Shown here piece by piece: positions 32,426-43,568 of a DNA stretch of 64,000 nt (its first letter is position 1; every line of letters starts with the position of its first letter). Position numbers and translations under genes: made by a program. This stretch comes from Crenobacter intestini (lineage in GTDB: Bacteria; Pseudomonadota; Gammaproteobacteria; Burkholderiales; Chromobacteriaceae). The DNA lies in NCBI RefSeq assembly GCF_004919095.1, contig NZ_STGJ01000013.1, forward strand, positions 1 to 64,000, in the 5' to 3' direction. Below the pieces are notes generated by a model. That model saw only the letters and a list, made by a program, of their open reading frames with translations, had not been told where the DNA came from and searched no databases.

Positions 32426-33778
32426 TTACTTGCCGATGCAGAAGCGGCTGAAGATCACGCCCAACAGGTCGTCCGCCGTGAATTCGCCGGTGATCTCGGA
32501 CAGCGCGTTCTGCGCGAGGCGCAGCTCCTCGGCGAAGATCTCGACCTGCTGCCACTCGACGGCGGCGGTGTCGAGATGGGCGCCGGCGCGGCGGATCGCG
32601 TCGAGGTGGCGCTCGCGGGCGAGAAACACGCCCTCGGCGTCGCCCTGGAAGCCGATCAGCGCCAGCAGCCGCGCCTTGAGCAGGTCGACGCCGGCGTGCG
32701 TCGCCGCCGACAAATGCACTACCTCGTGGCCGTCCTCGTCGCCGACGCGCGGCGTCTCGCCCACCAAATCGATCTTGTTGAACACGAAGATGCGCGGCAG
32801 GCGCTCGGGCAGCCGCGCGAGGATGGTTCCGACGCTGCCGGTGATGCCCTCGCGACCGTCGACCAGCACCAGCGCGACGTCGGCGCGCTCGACCGCCTGC
32901 CAGGTGCGCTCGATGCCGATCTTCTCGACCACGTCGTCGGTGTCGCGCAGGCCGGCGGTGTCGATCACGTGCACCGGCACCTCGTCGATCAGGATTTCCT
33001 CGCGCACGGTGTCGCGGGTGGTGCCGGCGATGTCGGTGACGATCGCCACCTCGTCGCCGGCCAGCGCGTTCATCAGGCTGGACTTGCCGACGTTCGGCTC
33101 GCCGACCAGCACCACGTGCATGCCCTCGCGCAGGATCGCGCCCTGGCGCGCGGTCGCCTGCACGCGGGAGAGCCGCTGGCGGATCGCGGAAAGCTTGCCG
33201 GTGGCATCGGCCGCCTTGAGGAAGTCGATGTCTTCCTCGGGGAAGTCGAGCGTCGCCTCGACCAGCATGCGCAGGGTGATCAGCTCGTCGACCAGTTGGT
33301 GGATTTCGCCGGAGAACGCGCCCTTCAGCGACTTGAGCGCGCCGCGCGCGGCGGTCTCGGAGGCGGCGTCGATCAAATCGACCACGCTCTCGGCCTGCGC
33401 GAGGTCCATCTTGTCGTTGAGGAAGGCGCGGCGGGTGAACTCGCCCGGCTCGGCGTGGCGCGCGCCCAGCTCGATGCAGCGCGCGAGCAGCATCCGGAGC
33501 ACCACCGGGCCGCCGTGGCCCTGCAGCTCGATCACGTCCTCGCCGGTGAAGCTGTTGGGGCCGGGGAAGAACAGCAGCAGGCCGTTGTCGAGCGCGCTGC
33601 CGTCCGCGGCGACGAAGTCGGTATACAGCGCGTAGCGCGGCTTCGGCGTCTTGCCGCCGCTGATCGCCTGCGCGAACGGCAACAGGTCGCGCCCGGAGAC
33701 GCGGATCACGCCGACGCCGCCGCGGCCCGGGGCGGTCGCGATGGCGGCGATGGTCGAAGGTGCGTAACTGAGGTTCAT
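32426..33778 (-). CDS. mnmE: tRNA uridine-5-carboxymethylaminomethyl GTPase MnmE
   Basis: A 450-residue K-loop GTPase that, with MnmG, modifies wobble U34 of tRNAs. The N-terminal folate-binding domain ([20 protein letters not shown]), helical domain, and G domain ([24 protein letters not shown]) are complete. The C-terminal FCIGK box with the reactive Cys is intact even though the island integrated there, because the core restores the coding end. Core gene, high GC. Confidence 0.97.
   Translation of the reverse strand: MNLSYAPSTIAAIATAPGRGGVGVIRVSGRDLLPFAQAISGGKTPKPRYALYTDFVAADGSALDNGLLLFFPGPNSFTGEDVIELQGHGGPVVLRMLLARCIELGARHAEPGEFTRRAFLNDKMDLAQAESVVDLIDAASETAARGALKSLKGAFSGEIHQLVDELITLRMLVEATLDFPEEDIDFLKAADATGKLSAIRQRLSRVQATARQGAILREGMHVVLVGEPNVGKSSLMNALAGDEVAIVTDIAGTTRDTVREEILIDEVPVHVIDTAGLRDTDDVVEKIGIERTWQAVERADVALVLVDGREGITGSVGTILARLPERLPRIFVFNKIDLVGETPRVGDEDGHEVVHLSAATHAGVDLLKARLLALIGFQGDAEGVFLARERHLDAIRRAGAHLDTAAVEWQQVEIFAEELRLAQNALSEITGEFTADDLLGVIFSRFCIGK
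32433..32445. other. Island right attachment core inside the mnmE 3' end
   Basis: CCGATGCAGAAGC on the plus strand. On the minus strand it encodes FCIGK, the last residues of MnmE (GCTTCTGCATCGGCAAGTAA in part). SGI1-type elements use exactly this part of trmE as their site. Confidence 0.75.
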
Positions 33779-33859
33779 GTCATGTTCCGTGGTGTGAGCC
33801 GTGCGGGACGGCTGCTTGCCTGGGCGCGCTGCGCGGCAACGCGCCGGGGCAAAAAGCCA

Positions 33860-33887
33860 AAAAGCCCGGCCGCGAGGCCGGGCTTTT
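33860..33887 (-). terminator. Terminator between yidC and mnmE
   Basis: AAAAGCCCGGCC (33860-33871) with GGCCGGGCTTTT (33876-33887), loop of four. Symmetrical; on the minus strand it follows the yidC stop by 22 bases. Confidence 0.9.
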
Positions 33888-33908
33888 GCCAGGGAGCCTG
33901 CTGCCAGT

Positions 33909-35555
33909 TTACGACTGCAGTGCCGCCTTGCGGGCGTTTTCGATCTGGCGGTTGATGTAGTACTGCTGGGCCATCGACAGCACGTTGTTGACCACCCAGT
34001 ACAGCACCAGGCCTGCCGGGAAGAAGAAGAACATCACCGAGAAGGCAACCGGCATGATCTTCATCATCTTCGCCTGCACCGGGTCGGTCGGCGGCGGGTT
34101 CAGGAAGGTCTGGATGAACATGGTGATCGCCATGATCGCCGGCAGCACGTAGTACGGGTCCGGCTTGGCCAGGTCATGGATCCACAGGATCCACGGCGCC
34201 TGACGCAGCTCGACCGAGGCGAGCAGCGCCCAATAGAGGCCGATGAACACCGGGATCTGGATCAGGATGGGCAGGCAGCCGCCCAGCGGGTTGATCTTCT
34301 CCTGCTTGTACATCTCCATGACCGCCTGCTGGAACTTCATGCGGTCGTCGCCGTACTGCGCCTTCATGGTTTCCAGACGCGGCGCCAGCGCCTTCATCTT
34401 GGCCATCGAGCGGTACGAGGCGGCGGTCAGCGGGTAGAACACGGCCTTGACCAGGATGGTCAAGAGCACGATCGCCCAGCCCCAGTTACCCACCAGCGTG
34501 TGCAGCTTGGTCAGCAGCCAGAACAGCGGCGAGGCGAAGATGTACACCCAGCCGTAGTCCTTCACGTAGTTCATGCCGTCGGCGAGCTTGGTGATGGTCG
34601 CGTACTCTTCCGGACCGGCGTACAGCGGCACCGAGATCGACTCGGAGGCGCCGTTGGCCAGCGTCGGCAGGTTGACCAGCACGCCGGCCGAGTACAGGCC
34701 GTTCGGCAGCTTCTTGATGTCGTACGTGCAGTCTTCGGCCTTCGCGCAGATCGCCTTGCCCTCCAGCGGCTTGGTGATCCAGCCGGAGAAGAAGTAGTGC
34801 TGCACCATCGCCACCCAGCCGTCCGGGCTGTTCTTCACGTAGCTGGCCTTGTTCTTGTCGAGGTCTTCGAACGACACCTTCTGGAACTTGCCTTCCGAGG
34901 TGTACAGCGCCGGGCCGGTGAAGGTGTGCGCGAAGTAGCTCTCACCCTCGGGCGACTGGTTGTCGCGCAGCAGGCGGTAGTAAGCCGACAACGGCAGCGG
35001 CTTGCCGCTGGCGTTGCTCACGTCGTAACGCACGTCGATCAGGTAGGAGCCCTTGCTGAAGGTGTACACCTTGCTCACCTTGACGCCGTTCACTTCCGGC
35101 GCGGTCAGCTTGACCTCGACCTTGTCGCCGGCGAGCGTGTAGTCGGTCTTCTCGGCGGTGAACAGGGTCTTGTGGGTCGGCAGCTGCGGGTCGGCGGCGG
35201 ACAACAGGCCGGTCTGCGCGACGTACACGCGGCCGCCCTTGTCGGTCAGCAGCTCGAAGTCCTTGGTGGAATCGGTGGTCTGCCCGTGCTGGGTCAGGTC
35301 GAGCGTGCGCAGGTCACCGCCCATGGTGTCGATCTCGGCGCGCAGCACGTCGGTGTTGACGACGATGCGCTGGCCCTTGTCGAGGCGGGACGACTCGGCC
35401 GGCTGCGGCGCGGCAGGCGTTCCGTCACCGGCGGCACGGGTGGCGGTCGCAACGGCTGCCGGCTTGGCCGGTGGCGGAGGCGCGAAGAATTCCTGCCAGC
35501 CGAGCAAGATTGCCAGCGACAGGACAATAAATACGATCAGTCTCTTGGAGTCCAT
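33909..35555 (-). CDS. yidC: Membrane protein insertase YidC
   Basis: A 548-residue inner-membrane insertase. It has the N-terminal helix [20 protein letters not shown], a large periplasmic beta domain (about 60-340), and the conserved five-helix core with the positive groove ([38 protein letters not shown], cited as [11 protein letters not shown]). It inserts membrane proteins alone or with Sec. The start is at MDSKRL behind AAAAGAGAG. Follows yidD by 19 bases. Confidence 0.96.
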   Translation of the reverse strand: MDSKRLIVFIVLSLAILLGWQEFFAPPPPAKPAAVATATRAAGDGTPAAPQPAESSRLDKGQRIVVNTDVLRAEIDTMGGDLRTLDLTQHGQTTDSTKDFELLTDKGGRVYVAQTGLLSAADPQLPTHKTLFTAEKTDYTLAGDKVEVKLTAPEVNGVKVSKVYTFSKGSYLIDVRYDVSNASGKPLPLSAYYRLLRDNQSPEGESYFAHTFTGPALYTSEGKFQKVSFEDLDKNKASYVKNSPDGWVAMVQHYFFSGWITKPLEGKAICAKAEDCTYDIKKLPNGLYSAGVLVNLPTLANGASESISVPLYAGPEEYATITKLADGMNYVKDYGWVYIFASPLFWLLTKLHTLVGNWGWAIVLLTILVKAVFYPLTAASYRSMAKMKALAPRLETMKAQYGDDRMKFQQAVMEMYKQEKINPLGGCLPILIQIPVFIGLYWALLASVELRQAPWILWIHDLAKPDPYYVLPAIMAITMFIQTFLNPPPTDPVQAKMMKIMPVAFSVMFFFFPAGLVLYWVVNNVLSMAQQYYINRQIENARKAALQS

Positions 35556-35574
35556 CTCTCTTTTACCGGAAAGT

Positions 35575-35784
35575 TCAGGGAACCGGGTCGTAGCCGCTGC
35601 CACCGAACGGGTGACAACGTGCGATGCGCCTTGCCGCCAGCCAACCCCCCTTGCAAGCCCCGTGCTTCTGCACCGCTTCGATCGCGTAACACGAACAGGT
35701 CGGCAGGTAGCGGCAGCGCGGGGCGAGCCACGGGCTGATGGCGACCTGGTAGAAGCGGATCAGGAGGACGAGGAGGCGCGACAT
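35575..35784 (-). CDS. yidD: Membrane protein insertion efficiency factor YidD
   Basis: A 69-residue amphipathic protein: [27 protein letters not shown] and [12 protein letters not shown] are the YidD signature, with conserved cysteines. Assists YidC-dependent insertion. Its start overlaps the rnpA 3' end by 25 bases, the usual arrangement. Confidence 0.95.
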   Translation of the reverse strand: MSRLLVLLIRFYQVAISPWLAPRCRYLPTCSCYAIEAVQKHGACKGGWLAARRIARCHPFGGSGYDPVP

Positions 35785-36122
35785 CGCGTGAGTTTAGCAA
35801 AGAGTGCGGCCAAAGCCGTGATTGCCTCGACACGATTTTCACGCACGAAGGGCTGCCGGGCCCGGACAACGTAGTCGTTGCCACCGAGTCCGTGCTGATG
35901 CAGGCGGAACCACTCGCGCACCGAACGCTTGATGTAATTGCGGCGGTTGGCCCGCTTGGCGACCTTCTTGCCGACCACCAGACCGAGCCGCGCATGGCTC
36001 AGCCCGTTGGGGCGGATATGGACCTGGAAGAAGGCATTGCCGCGGGACTGGCGCAAACTAAAAACGGATGAAAAATCATCCGTTTTCAAAAGCCGGTGCG
36101 CACGGCGAAAGTGGTAGGCCAA
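35760..36122 (-). CDS. rnpA: Ribonuclease P protein component
   Basis: A 120-residue basic protein that binds RNase P RNA for tRNA 5' processing. [19 protein letters not shown] and [20 protein letters not shown] contain the RNR-type motif. No ATG lies near the expected N-terminus. The best start is a TTG (36120-36122) 5 bases after the rpmH stop; the ATG at 36188 would overlap rpmH and lacks homology. A perfect 11-bp hairpin lies within the coding sequence at 36061-36086. Confidence 0.88.
   Translation of the reverse strand: MAYHFRRAHRLLKTDDFSSVFSLRQSRGNAFFQVHIRPNGLSHARLGLVVGKKVAKRANRRNYIKRSVREWFRLHQHGLGGNDYVVRARQPFVRENRVEAITALAALFAKLTRCRASSSS
36061..36086 (-). promoter_or_regulatory. Terminator-like hairpin inside rnpA
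   Basis: AAAACGGATGA-AAAA-TCATCCGTTTT: a perfect 11-bp stem over codons for [10 protein letters not shown]. On the minus strand it ends in TTTTT. It may reduce readthrough from rpmH into rnpA-yidD-yidC or may just be codon coincidence. Confidence 0.45.
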
Positions 36123-36126
36123 GGCC

Positions 36127-36261
36127 TTATACGGACAGGCGCTTGCGGCCCTTGGCACGGCGGGCGGCCAGAACGGCGCGACCACCACGGGTCTTGGAGC
36201 GGACGAGGAAGCCGTGGGTACGCTTGCGGCGGGTCGTGGAGGGCTGGTAAGTGCGTTTCAT
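36127..36261 (-). CDS. rpmH: 50S ribosomal protein L34
   Basis: A 44-residue very basic protein, [20 protein letters not shown] at the start and [10 protein letters not shown] at the end; full-length L34. First gene of the rpmH-rnpA-yidD-yidC group. It lies 302 bases from dnaA in the opposite direction, the classic origin arrangement. Confidence 0.98.
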   Translation of the reverse strand: MKRTYQPSTTRRKRTHGFLVRSKTRGGRAVLAARRAKGRKRLSV

Positions 36262-36298
36262 GATGCTATTCCTGTTTCGAAACGGAAATAAACGCGGG

Positions 36299-36327
36299 AT
36301 TACATCGATAAACCCCCTTGTTGTCAA
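36299..36327 (-). promoter_or_regulatory. rpmH promoter
   Basis: Minus strand TTGACA (plus 36322-36327), a 17-base spacer, TGTAAT (plus 36299-36304). Near-consensus sigma-70, 38 bases before the rpmH start. Confidence 0.8.
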
Positions 36328-36337
36328 GCACTTATTT

Positions 36338-36366
36338 TTGACAGCCCTGTGGATAACTTGTGTAAA
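36338..36366 (+). promoter_or_regulatory. dnaA promoter with DnaA box in the spacer
   Basis: TTGACA (36338-36343), a 17-base spacer, TGTAAA (36361-36366). The perfect DnaA box at 36348-36356 lies within the spacer, so DnaA binding would block RNA polymerase: autorepression is expected. Confidence 0.7.
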
Positions 36367-36563
36367 AACCGTTAGAATGGGTGAGCTTGGCGCCTTGTTC
36401 GCCGCGGGCACACCGCTGACCCCGCGCGGCGCCGCCGATCCCCGGCCCTGTCGCGCCGGGCGTCGCGTACCCGAATACCTGAGCCGGCCCCGCGGGGCCG
36501 GCATGTCTTTCGCAACCCGGACTGTCCACAGGCCCGTCCGGGTTTGGCAAGCAAGATTGAGTA

Positions 36564-37955
36564 ATGAACGAACTGGATCAACTGTGGCCGGCGTGCCTTG
36601 AGCGCCTTGCCGCCGAACTGTCTTCGCAGCAGTTCAACACCTGGATCAAACCGCTCGCCGCCGAGCTCGGCGACGAGGGCCTGGTGTTGCTCGCGCCCAA
36701 CCGGTTCATCCTGCAGTTCATCAAGGACCGCTTCCTCGACCGCATCCAGGGCCTGGTCAACGAGCTGGCCGGCGAGATCCCGATCGAGCTGCGCGTCGGC
36801 GCCGGCATGAAACCGGTCACCCCGCCGTCGGTCAGCGCCGCCGCGCCGCGCCCGGCGCCGGCCCAGCCGGCCGCGCCGACGGTCGCCGAGCAGGCCAAGC
36901 AGGCCGCCGTGAAGGCGATCGGCAACCACGAGAGCACCCGGCTGAATCCGGCGTTCACCTTCGAGAGCCTGGTCACCGGCAAGGGCAACCAGCTCGCGCG
37001 CGCGGCCGCCTTGCAGATCGCCGAGAACCCGGGCGACCCGGCGTACAACCCGCTGTTCGTGTACGGCGGCGTCGGCCTCGGCAAGACCCACCTGATCCAG
37101 GCGATCGGCAACCATGTGTTCCAGAAGAACCCGCAGGCGCGGGTGCGCTACATCCACGCCGAGCGCTACGTCGCCGACATCATGCGCGCGTACCAGCACA
37201 AGGCCTTCGACGAGTTCAAGCGTTACTACCACTCGCTCGACCTGTTGCTGATCGACGACATCCAGTTCTTCGCCGGCAAGAACCGCACGCAGGAAGAGTT
37301 CTTCTACGCATTCAACGCGCTGATCGAAGGCGGCAAGCAGGTGATCATGACCTGCGACACCTACCCCAAGCAGATCGAGGGGATGGAAGAGCGGCTGATC
37401 TCGCGCTTCTCGTGGGGGCTGACCGTCGAGATCCAGCCGCCGGAGCTGGAGATGCGGGTGGCGATCCTGATGAAGAAGGCCGAGGTCGACAACATCAAGC
37501 TCGACAACAACGTCGCCTTCTTCATCGCGCAGAACGTGCGTTCCAACGTGCGCGAGCTGGAAGGCGCGCTCAAGCGCGTGGTCGCCTACGCGCGCTTCAC
37601 CAACCAGCCGATCACCCTCGAGCTGGTGAAGGAAGCGCTGAAGGACATCCTGGCCGCCGGCAACCGGCAGGTCACCGTCGACGTGATCCAGAAGACCGTC
37701 GCCGAGTACTACAAGATCAAGCTGTCCGACATGCACAGCAAAAAGCGTTCGCGCGACATCGCGCGGCCGCGGCAGGTGGCGATGGCGCTGGCCAAGGAAC
37801 TGACCCAGCTCTCGCTGCCGAACATCGGCGACGCCTTCGGCGGCCGCGACCACACGACGGTGCTGCACGCGTGCAAGACCATCGCCGAGTTGCGGAACAA
37901 CGACGCGGACATCGCCCACGATTACGAAGCGCTGCTCGCGATGCTGCGCAACTGA
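36564..37955 (+). CDS. dnaA: Chromosomal replication initiator DnaA
   Basis: A 463-residue AAA+ initiator. Domain I ([20 protein letters not shown]), a variable Pro/Ala linker (about 90-125), the ATPase with Walker [10 protein letters not shown] and Walker [11 protein letters not shown], and domain IV with the DnaA-box-binding signature [13 protein letters not shown]. Full length. dnaN follows after 39 bases. Confidence 0.98.
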   Translation: MNELDQLWPACLERLAAELSSQQFNTWIKPLAAELGDEGLVLLAPNRFILQFIKDRFLDRIQGLVNELAGEIPIELRVGAGMKPVTPPSVSAAAPRPAPAQPAAPTVAEQAKQAAVKAIGNHESTRLNPAFTFESLVTGKGNQLARAAALQIAENPGDPAYNPLFVYGGVGLGKTHLIQAIGNHVFQKNPQARVRYIHAERYVADIMRAYQHKAFDEFKRYYHSLDLLLIDDIQFFAGKNRTQEEFFYAFNALIEGGKQVIMTCDTYPKQIEGMEERLISRFSWGLTVEIQPPELEMRVAILMKKAEVDNIKLDNNVAFFIAQNVRSNVRELEGALKRVVAYARFTNQPITLELVKEALKDILAAGNRQVTVDVIQKTVAEYYKIKLSDMHSKKRSRDIARPRQVAMALAKELTQLSLPNIGDAFGGRDHTTVLHACKTIAELRNNDADIAHDYEALLAMLRN

Positions 37956-37994
37956 CCAACCTAACCACCTGTTTCTGAATCGGGAGCCCACCGC

Positions 37995-39104
37995 ATGCTG
38001 ATCCTGCAAGCCGAACGCGACGCCCTGTTGAAGCCCCTGCTGGCCGTGACCGGCATCGTCGAGCGACGCCACACGCTGCCCATCCTGTCCAACGTGCTGA
38101 TCGAGAAGAAAGGCGGCGTGGTGAGCTTCCTCGCCACCGACCTGGAAATCCAGATCACCACCGCGAGCCCCGATGAGCTGCCGGGCGAAGACTTCCGGCT
38201 GACCACCTCGGCCAAGAAGCTGCAGGACATCCTGCGCGCGATCCCCGACAAGGCGGTGGTCACCCTCGAATCGCTGGACGGCGGCCGCCTGGTGCTGAAG
38301 GCCGGCAAGAGCCGCTTCAACCTGCAGACGCTGCCGGCGGACGACTTCCCGCTGGTGAGCGCGGCCAGCCAGCCGCAGGCGGTGTTCAGCCTGCCGCAGC
38401 GCGACCTCAAGCGCCTGCTCTCGCAGGTGCAGTTCGCGATGGCGGTGCAGGACATCCGTTACTACCTGAACGGCCTGTTGCTGCAGACCGAGGGCAACCA
38501 GGTGCGCCTGGTGTCCACCGACGGCCACCGCCTGGCCTTCGCCGCCGCCGAGCACGACGGCGATTTGCCGCGCAGCGAGCTGATCCTGCCGCGCAAGACC
38601 GTGCTCGAGCTGTACAAGCTGCTGCAGGACAGCGACGAGCTAATCAGCATCGAGCTGTTGTCCAACCAGGTGCGCTTCAGCTTCGGCGCCACCGTGATCA
38701 TCAGCAAGGTGGTCGACGGCAAGTTCCCCGACTACAACCGCGTGATCCCGCTCGACAACGACAAGCTGTTCCTGATCGAGCGGCTGACCTTCCTGCACGC
38801 GCTGCAGCGCGCCGCCATCCTCGCCAACGAGAAATTCCGCGGCGTGCGGCTGGTGCTGAAGAACGGCGCGATGTCGATCCTGTGTACCAACAGCGAACAG
38901 GAAGAGGCCGAGGAAGAGCTGGAGATCGCCTTCCAGGGCGACTCGCTGGAGATCGGCTTCAACATCAACTACCTCTTGGACGTGCTGACCAACCTGCCGG
39001 CGGACACGCTGCAGCTGGCGTTCGGCGACGCCGCGCGTTCGGCGCTGTTCACCATCCCGGGCAACAGCAACTTCAAGTACATCGTGATGCCGATGCGCAT
39101 CTGA
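37995..39104 (+). CDS. dnaN: DNA polymerase III sliding clamp
   Basis: A 369-residue beta clamp with three repeated domains; MLILQAERDALLKPLLAVTG at the start, ERRHTLPILSNVLIE, and the C-terminal IVMPMRI. Complete. Same direction as dnaA and gyrB. Confidence 0.98.
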   Translation: MLILQAERDALLKPLLAVTGIVERRHTLPILSNVLIEKKGGVVSFLATDLEIQITTASPDELPGEDFRLTTSAKKLQDILRAIPDKAVVTLESLDGGRLVLKAGKSRFNLQTLPADDFPLVSAASQPQAVFSLPQRDLKRLLSQVQFAMAVQDIRYYLNGLLLQTEGNQVRLVSTDGHRLAFAAAEHDGDLPRSELILPRKTVLELYKLLQDSDELISIELLSNQVRFSFGATVIISKVVDGKFPDYNRVIPLDNDKLFLIERLTFLHALQRAAILANEKFRGVRLVLKNGAMSILCTNSEQEEAEEELEIAFQGDSLEIGFNINYLLDVLTNLPADTLQLAFGDAARSALFTIPGNSNFKYIVMPMRI

Positions 39105-39174
39105 CGGGCGCGGCACACGCCCAGCGGCGGGGCGCCACGGCGCCCCGGCAAGGATCCCTGATCCCGAATTTTGA

Positions 39175-41583
<2,409 letters not shown>

Positions 41584-41597
41584 TCGCGCGGATACGG

Positions 41598-41685
41598 GTA
41601 GGGTGGGTTAGGCCGCAGGCCGTAACCCACCACAGACCACCTGCCAGATAGACCAAGGCCAGCCGGCAACGGCTGGCCTTTTTTG
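41598..41685 (+). repeat. 88-base direct repeat, copy 1
   Basis: Starts GTAGGGTGGGTTAGGCCGCA and ends in the gyrB terminator. About 88% identical to the copy at 42048. Confidence 0.8.
41655..41684 (+). terminator. gyrB terminator
   Basis: AAGGCCAGCCG (41655-41665), loop GCAA, CGGCTGGCCTT (41670-41680), then TTTT. Repeated at 42105-42134 with loop ATAA. Confidence 0.92.
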
Positions 41686-41990
41686 CGGCTAAGTCCGACG
41701 GATGTGTGGCACAAGCTGAGCAGATCATGCCTGCTGTGCGGTGGGTTACGCCGCCCTACCTGCTATGAATCACCACGCACATGGGAAGCCGCCCCAGCCC
41801 CGTAGCCGCAAGCCGTGGCGAAGCTGGCCGACAAGGTTTTAAGCCGCCTCTTGTCTGAGCGGATCGCGGTAGCGAGCCGCGAGTTAGGCGGCGCCTTGTC
41901 GGCCGGCTTCGCCGCGGGGTTTCGCGGCGGCTTCGGGTCGCCTTTTCTTTCGGCCATTTCTTTTGGCGAGACAAAAGAAATGGCCCCGTC

Positions 41991-42036
41991 CGCCGCGCGG
42001 AAGCGGCAAGAAAACATCCGCGTAGCGGATTCAAAA
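41991..42036 (-). repeat. Dispersed TCCGCTACGCGGA repeat, inverted copy
   Basis: On the minus strand: TTTTTGAATCCGCTACGCGG, ATGTTTTCTT, GCCGCTTCCGCGCGGCG. Same order of blocks as the copies at 8642 and 42175. Confidence 0.65.
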
Positions 42037-42047
42037 AGAATCGTTTG

Positions 42048-42135
42048 GTAGGGTGAGTTAGGCCACAGGCCGTAACCCACCATCGATCACCTACCAGACA
42101 GACCAAGGCCAGCCGATAACGGCTGGCCTTTTTTT
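42048..42135 (+). repeat. 88-base direct repeat, copy 2
   Basis: Starts GTAGGGTGAGTTAGGCCACA, ends in a second terminator (42105-42134, CGGCTGGCCTT then T7). Offset 450 bases from copy 1. Confidence 0.8.
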
Positions 42136-42174
42136 GGTGACTCCCGACAGACTTTGGCTGGTGGGGGAAGTCTG

Positions 42175-42217
42175 TTTTTGAGTCTGCTACGCGGACGCAT
42201 TTAAGTGCCGCTTCCTC
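42175..42217 (+). repeat. Dispersed repeat, third copy
   Basis: TTTTTGAGTCTGCTACGCGG, ACGCATTTAA, GTGCCGCTTCCTCGC. It ends beside the stop codon of the DUF3427/DUF3883 gene. Confidence 0.65.
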
Positions 42218-42218
42218 G

Positions 42219-43568
42219 CTAACCAAGCGCAGCAGTCCCTCTCCCAACCTGCGCCCTAAAACTCACTGCCTCCAACTGACAATGTTGCTCCACCGCACCC
42301 GGTAGTTCAAAAAATTGCACGCTGCTGGCCTGAAAATGTAAGCCGTACACACGGTAGATCACGTAGGCGTCCGGCTGTTCTTTGGCTGCGTTGATCTCGT
42401 TAGCTGAGATGTAAAATGCTGTGTCAGCGGGGCCCTGTGTGGATTTTACTTCTATCAATTTTGGACGACCGTCTGGATGGTAGGACGCAATATCATAGCC
42501 GGCTGCAGCATTATGCAGAGCTACGTGTTGTACCTGCTGTGCCAGGTCGTTGCAGCCTTGCTGAGTCAAGCGGTCAATTTCGTATTGAAGTACCAATAGC
42601 TCGCCACACAAGCCAAGGCCGCGGTTGCGCTCGTCACGGGCGGCCCAATCAATCACATTGGCCTGGCTGCGCTTGGATTTGCCTCGAATAGCCACGGGGG
42701 TAGCCACAGGCGGCTCCACTCGCTGAAGCTGTAACGTTGGAGGCAACATAATTGGTGGACAGTACAGCGGATTAAGCGCTGGTCGATACGGTAGCCCCAT
42801 TTCATGTAGCTGGTTGGTGCTTAGATCCCAGTTTTGAATCTGCCAAATAAAATGCACAGGCCTGACCAACTGCGGGTCATGCTGGTGATAAGCTAGCACC
42901 CCCATATAGGCATAACGATCGGTACGGTTGCCACGCAAAAAAAGGTGGATATTACGTTGGTTGGGGTCATGCTGCAGTAGTTGCTGAATCACAGATGAGT
43001 GAAAGTCATGCCTGTTTTGCGACTCCCAAATCAGGTAGCCATCTTCGGTGATAGAATCTTGGTACGGGTTGCCTTCGGTAGGCTCACCTAGTGTCACCAA
43101 AAATACAAAATGTCCGCTGCCCTTGGGCGAGTCCACAATACCAGATATGCCCCAGCGCCCTGCACCAGGGGTAAAAATACAGCCTGGCTCAAACAGTTGG
43201 GAGATGTCGTGCCGGCTATAGCGCTGGTAGCGTTGTAATACTGGCTTGGGCACGATCTGAAATCCCAGCCCCTGCAGAATAGAAAAACATGGCGATCTCA
43301 GGCCTCCGGTAAATGAATTAGACGATAGCGGCTGACCCAGTAGTTGCCCCACAGCCAAACCTAGCACGGCCTTCGGAGGATAACGCTGGCTATTGTGTAA
43401 CAGGTCGTAATCAGTGGAGTCGGAGTAGCCATACTGGGCTGCATGCTCCAAGCTAAAATTTTCCAGTACCGTCAATACATGCTGCTCGGTCAACCCGGAT
43501 AGGTGATGCCGAAGTTGATGAATACGGCCGCTAGGGCCAATAGACACTGAGAGATCACTGCTTACCAT
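42219..43568 (-). CDS. Candidate type IV restriction-like protein: McrA-type head, DUF3427, DUF3883
   Basis: A 449-residue three-part protein. Residues about 25-110 (LTEQHVLTVLENF, SQRYPPKAVLGLAVG, SFTGGLRSPC, LGF) match the N-terminal head domain of ScoMcrA-type restriction enzymes. Residues about 115-290 (GCIFTPGAGRWGISGIV, LIWESQNRHD, IHLFLRGNR) look like DUF3427. Residues 325-430 are DUF3883: GYDIASYH and LIEVKST give Asp359, Glu373 and Lys375, a PD-(D/E)xK-like nuclease site. Coding GC is lower than in the neighbours. No methylase or helicase partner is nearby, so a single-gene modified-DNA restriction system is inferred, not shown. RBS AGGA. Confidence 0.75.
   Translation of the reverse strand: MVSSDLSVSIGPSGRIHQLRHHLSGLTEQHVLTVLENFSLEHAAQYGYSDSTDYDLLHNSQRYPPKAVLGLAVGQLLGQPLSSNSFTGGLRSPCFSILQGLGFQIVPKPVLQRYQRYSRHDISQLFEPGCIFTPGAGRWGISGIVDSPKGSGHFVFLVTLGEPTEGNPYQDSITEDGYLIWESQNRHDFHSSVIQQLLQHDPNQRNIHLFLRGNRTDRYAYMGVLAYHQHDPQLVRPVHFIWQIQNWDLSTNQLHEMGLPYRPALNPLYCPPIMLPPTLQLQRVEPPVATPVAIRGKSKRSQANVIDWAARDERNRGLGLCGELLVLQYEIDRLTQQGCNDLAQQVQHVALHNAAAGYDIASYHPDGRPKLIEVKSTQGPADTAFYISANEINAAKEQPDAYVIYRVYGLHFQASSVQFFELPGAVEQHCQLEAVSFRAQVGRGTAALG

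Larger units (their letters stand above)
10461..32445. mobile_element. Genomic island integrated at the mnmE 3' end
   Basis: Bounded by identical 13-base cores, each followed on the minus strand by the same terminator. A P4-type integrase gene lies next to the mnmE-side core, and matching GTGTAC repeat pairs lie inside both ends. Cargo: a plasmid/ICE-type gene cluster, the urea/nickel operon, a broken umuC, and a satellite-like Gp2/AlpA/integrase module. GC content is visibly lower than in the flanks, strikingly so near 28-31 kb. The ends were read by eye; nesting of more than one element inside is likely. Confidence 0.75.
36262..36563. other. rpmH-dnaA intergenic region, candidate oriC and dnaA control region
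   Basis: 302 bases between divergent rpmH and dnaA. It has an AT-rich left third, a perfect DnaA box TGTGGATAA (36348-36356), a weaker one CTGTCCACA (36522-36530, 7 of 9), divergent promoters, and a 20-base GC palindrome (36483-36502). Only one perfect box is seen, so the working origin might extend elsewhere; the location is inferred from gene order. Confidence 0.55.
41584..42218. other. Repeat-rich gap downstream of gyrB
   Basis: 635 bases with no supported gene. It contains two direct copies of an 88-base unit (41598-41685 and 42048-42135), each made of a palindrome-like GTAGGGTGGGTTAGG/CCGTAACCCACC block plus a terminator; a hairpin-prone CATTTCTTTTG/CAAAAGAAATG pair (41956-41982); and two copies of a dispersed repeat with TCCGCTACGCGGA-type cores. 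The long minus frame covering it is repeat sequence, not a gene. Confidence 0.75.

Noticed and set aside
41756-42247. 163-codon minus frame downstream of gyrB
   Set aside because: Composed of the repeated units described; the same peptide pieces appear in the MITE frame at 8607-8819. Repeat-derived, not a gene.
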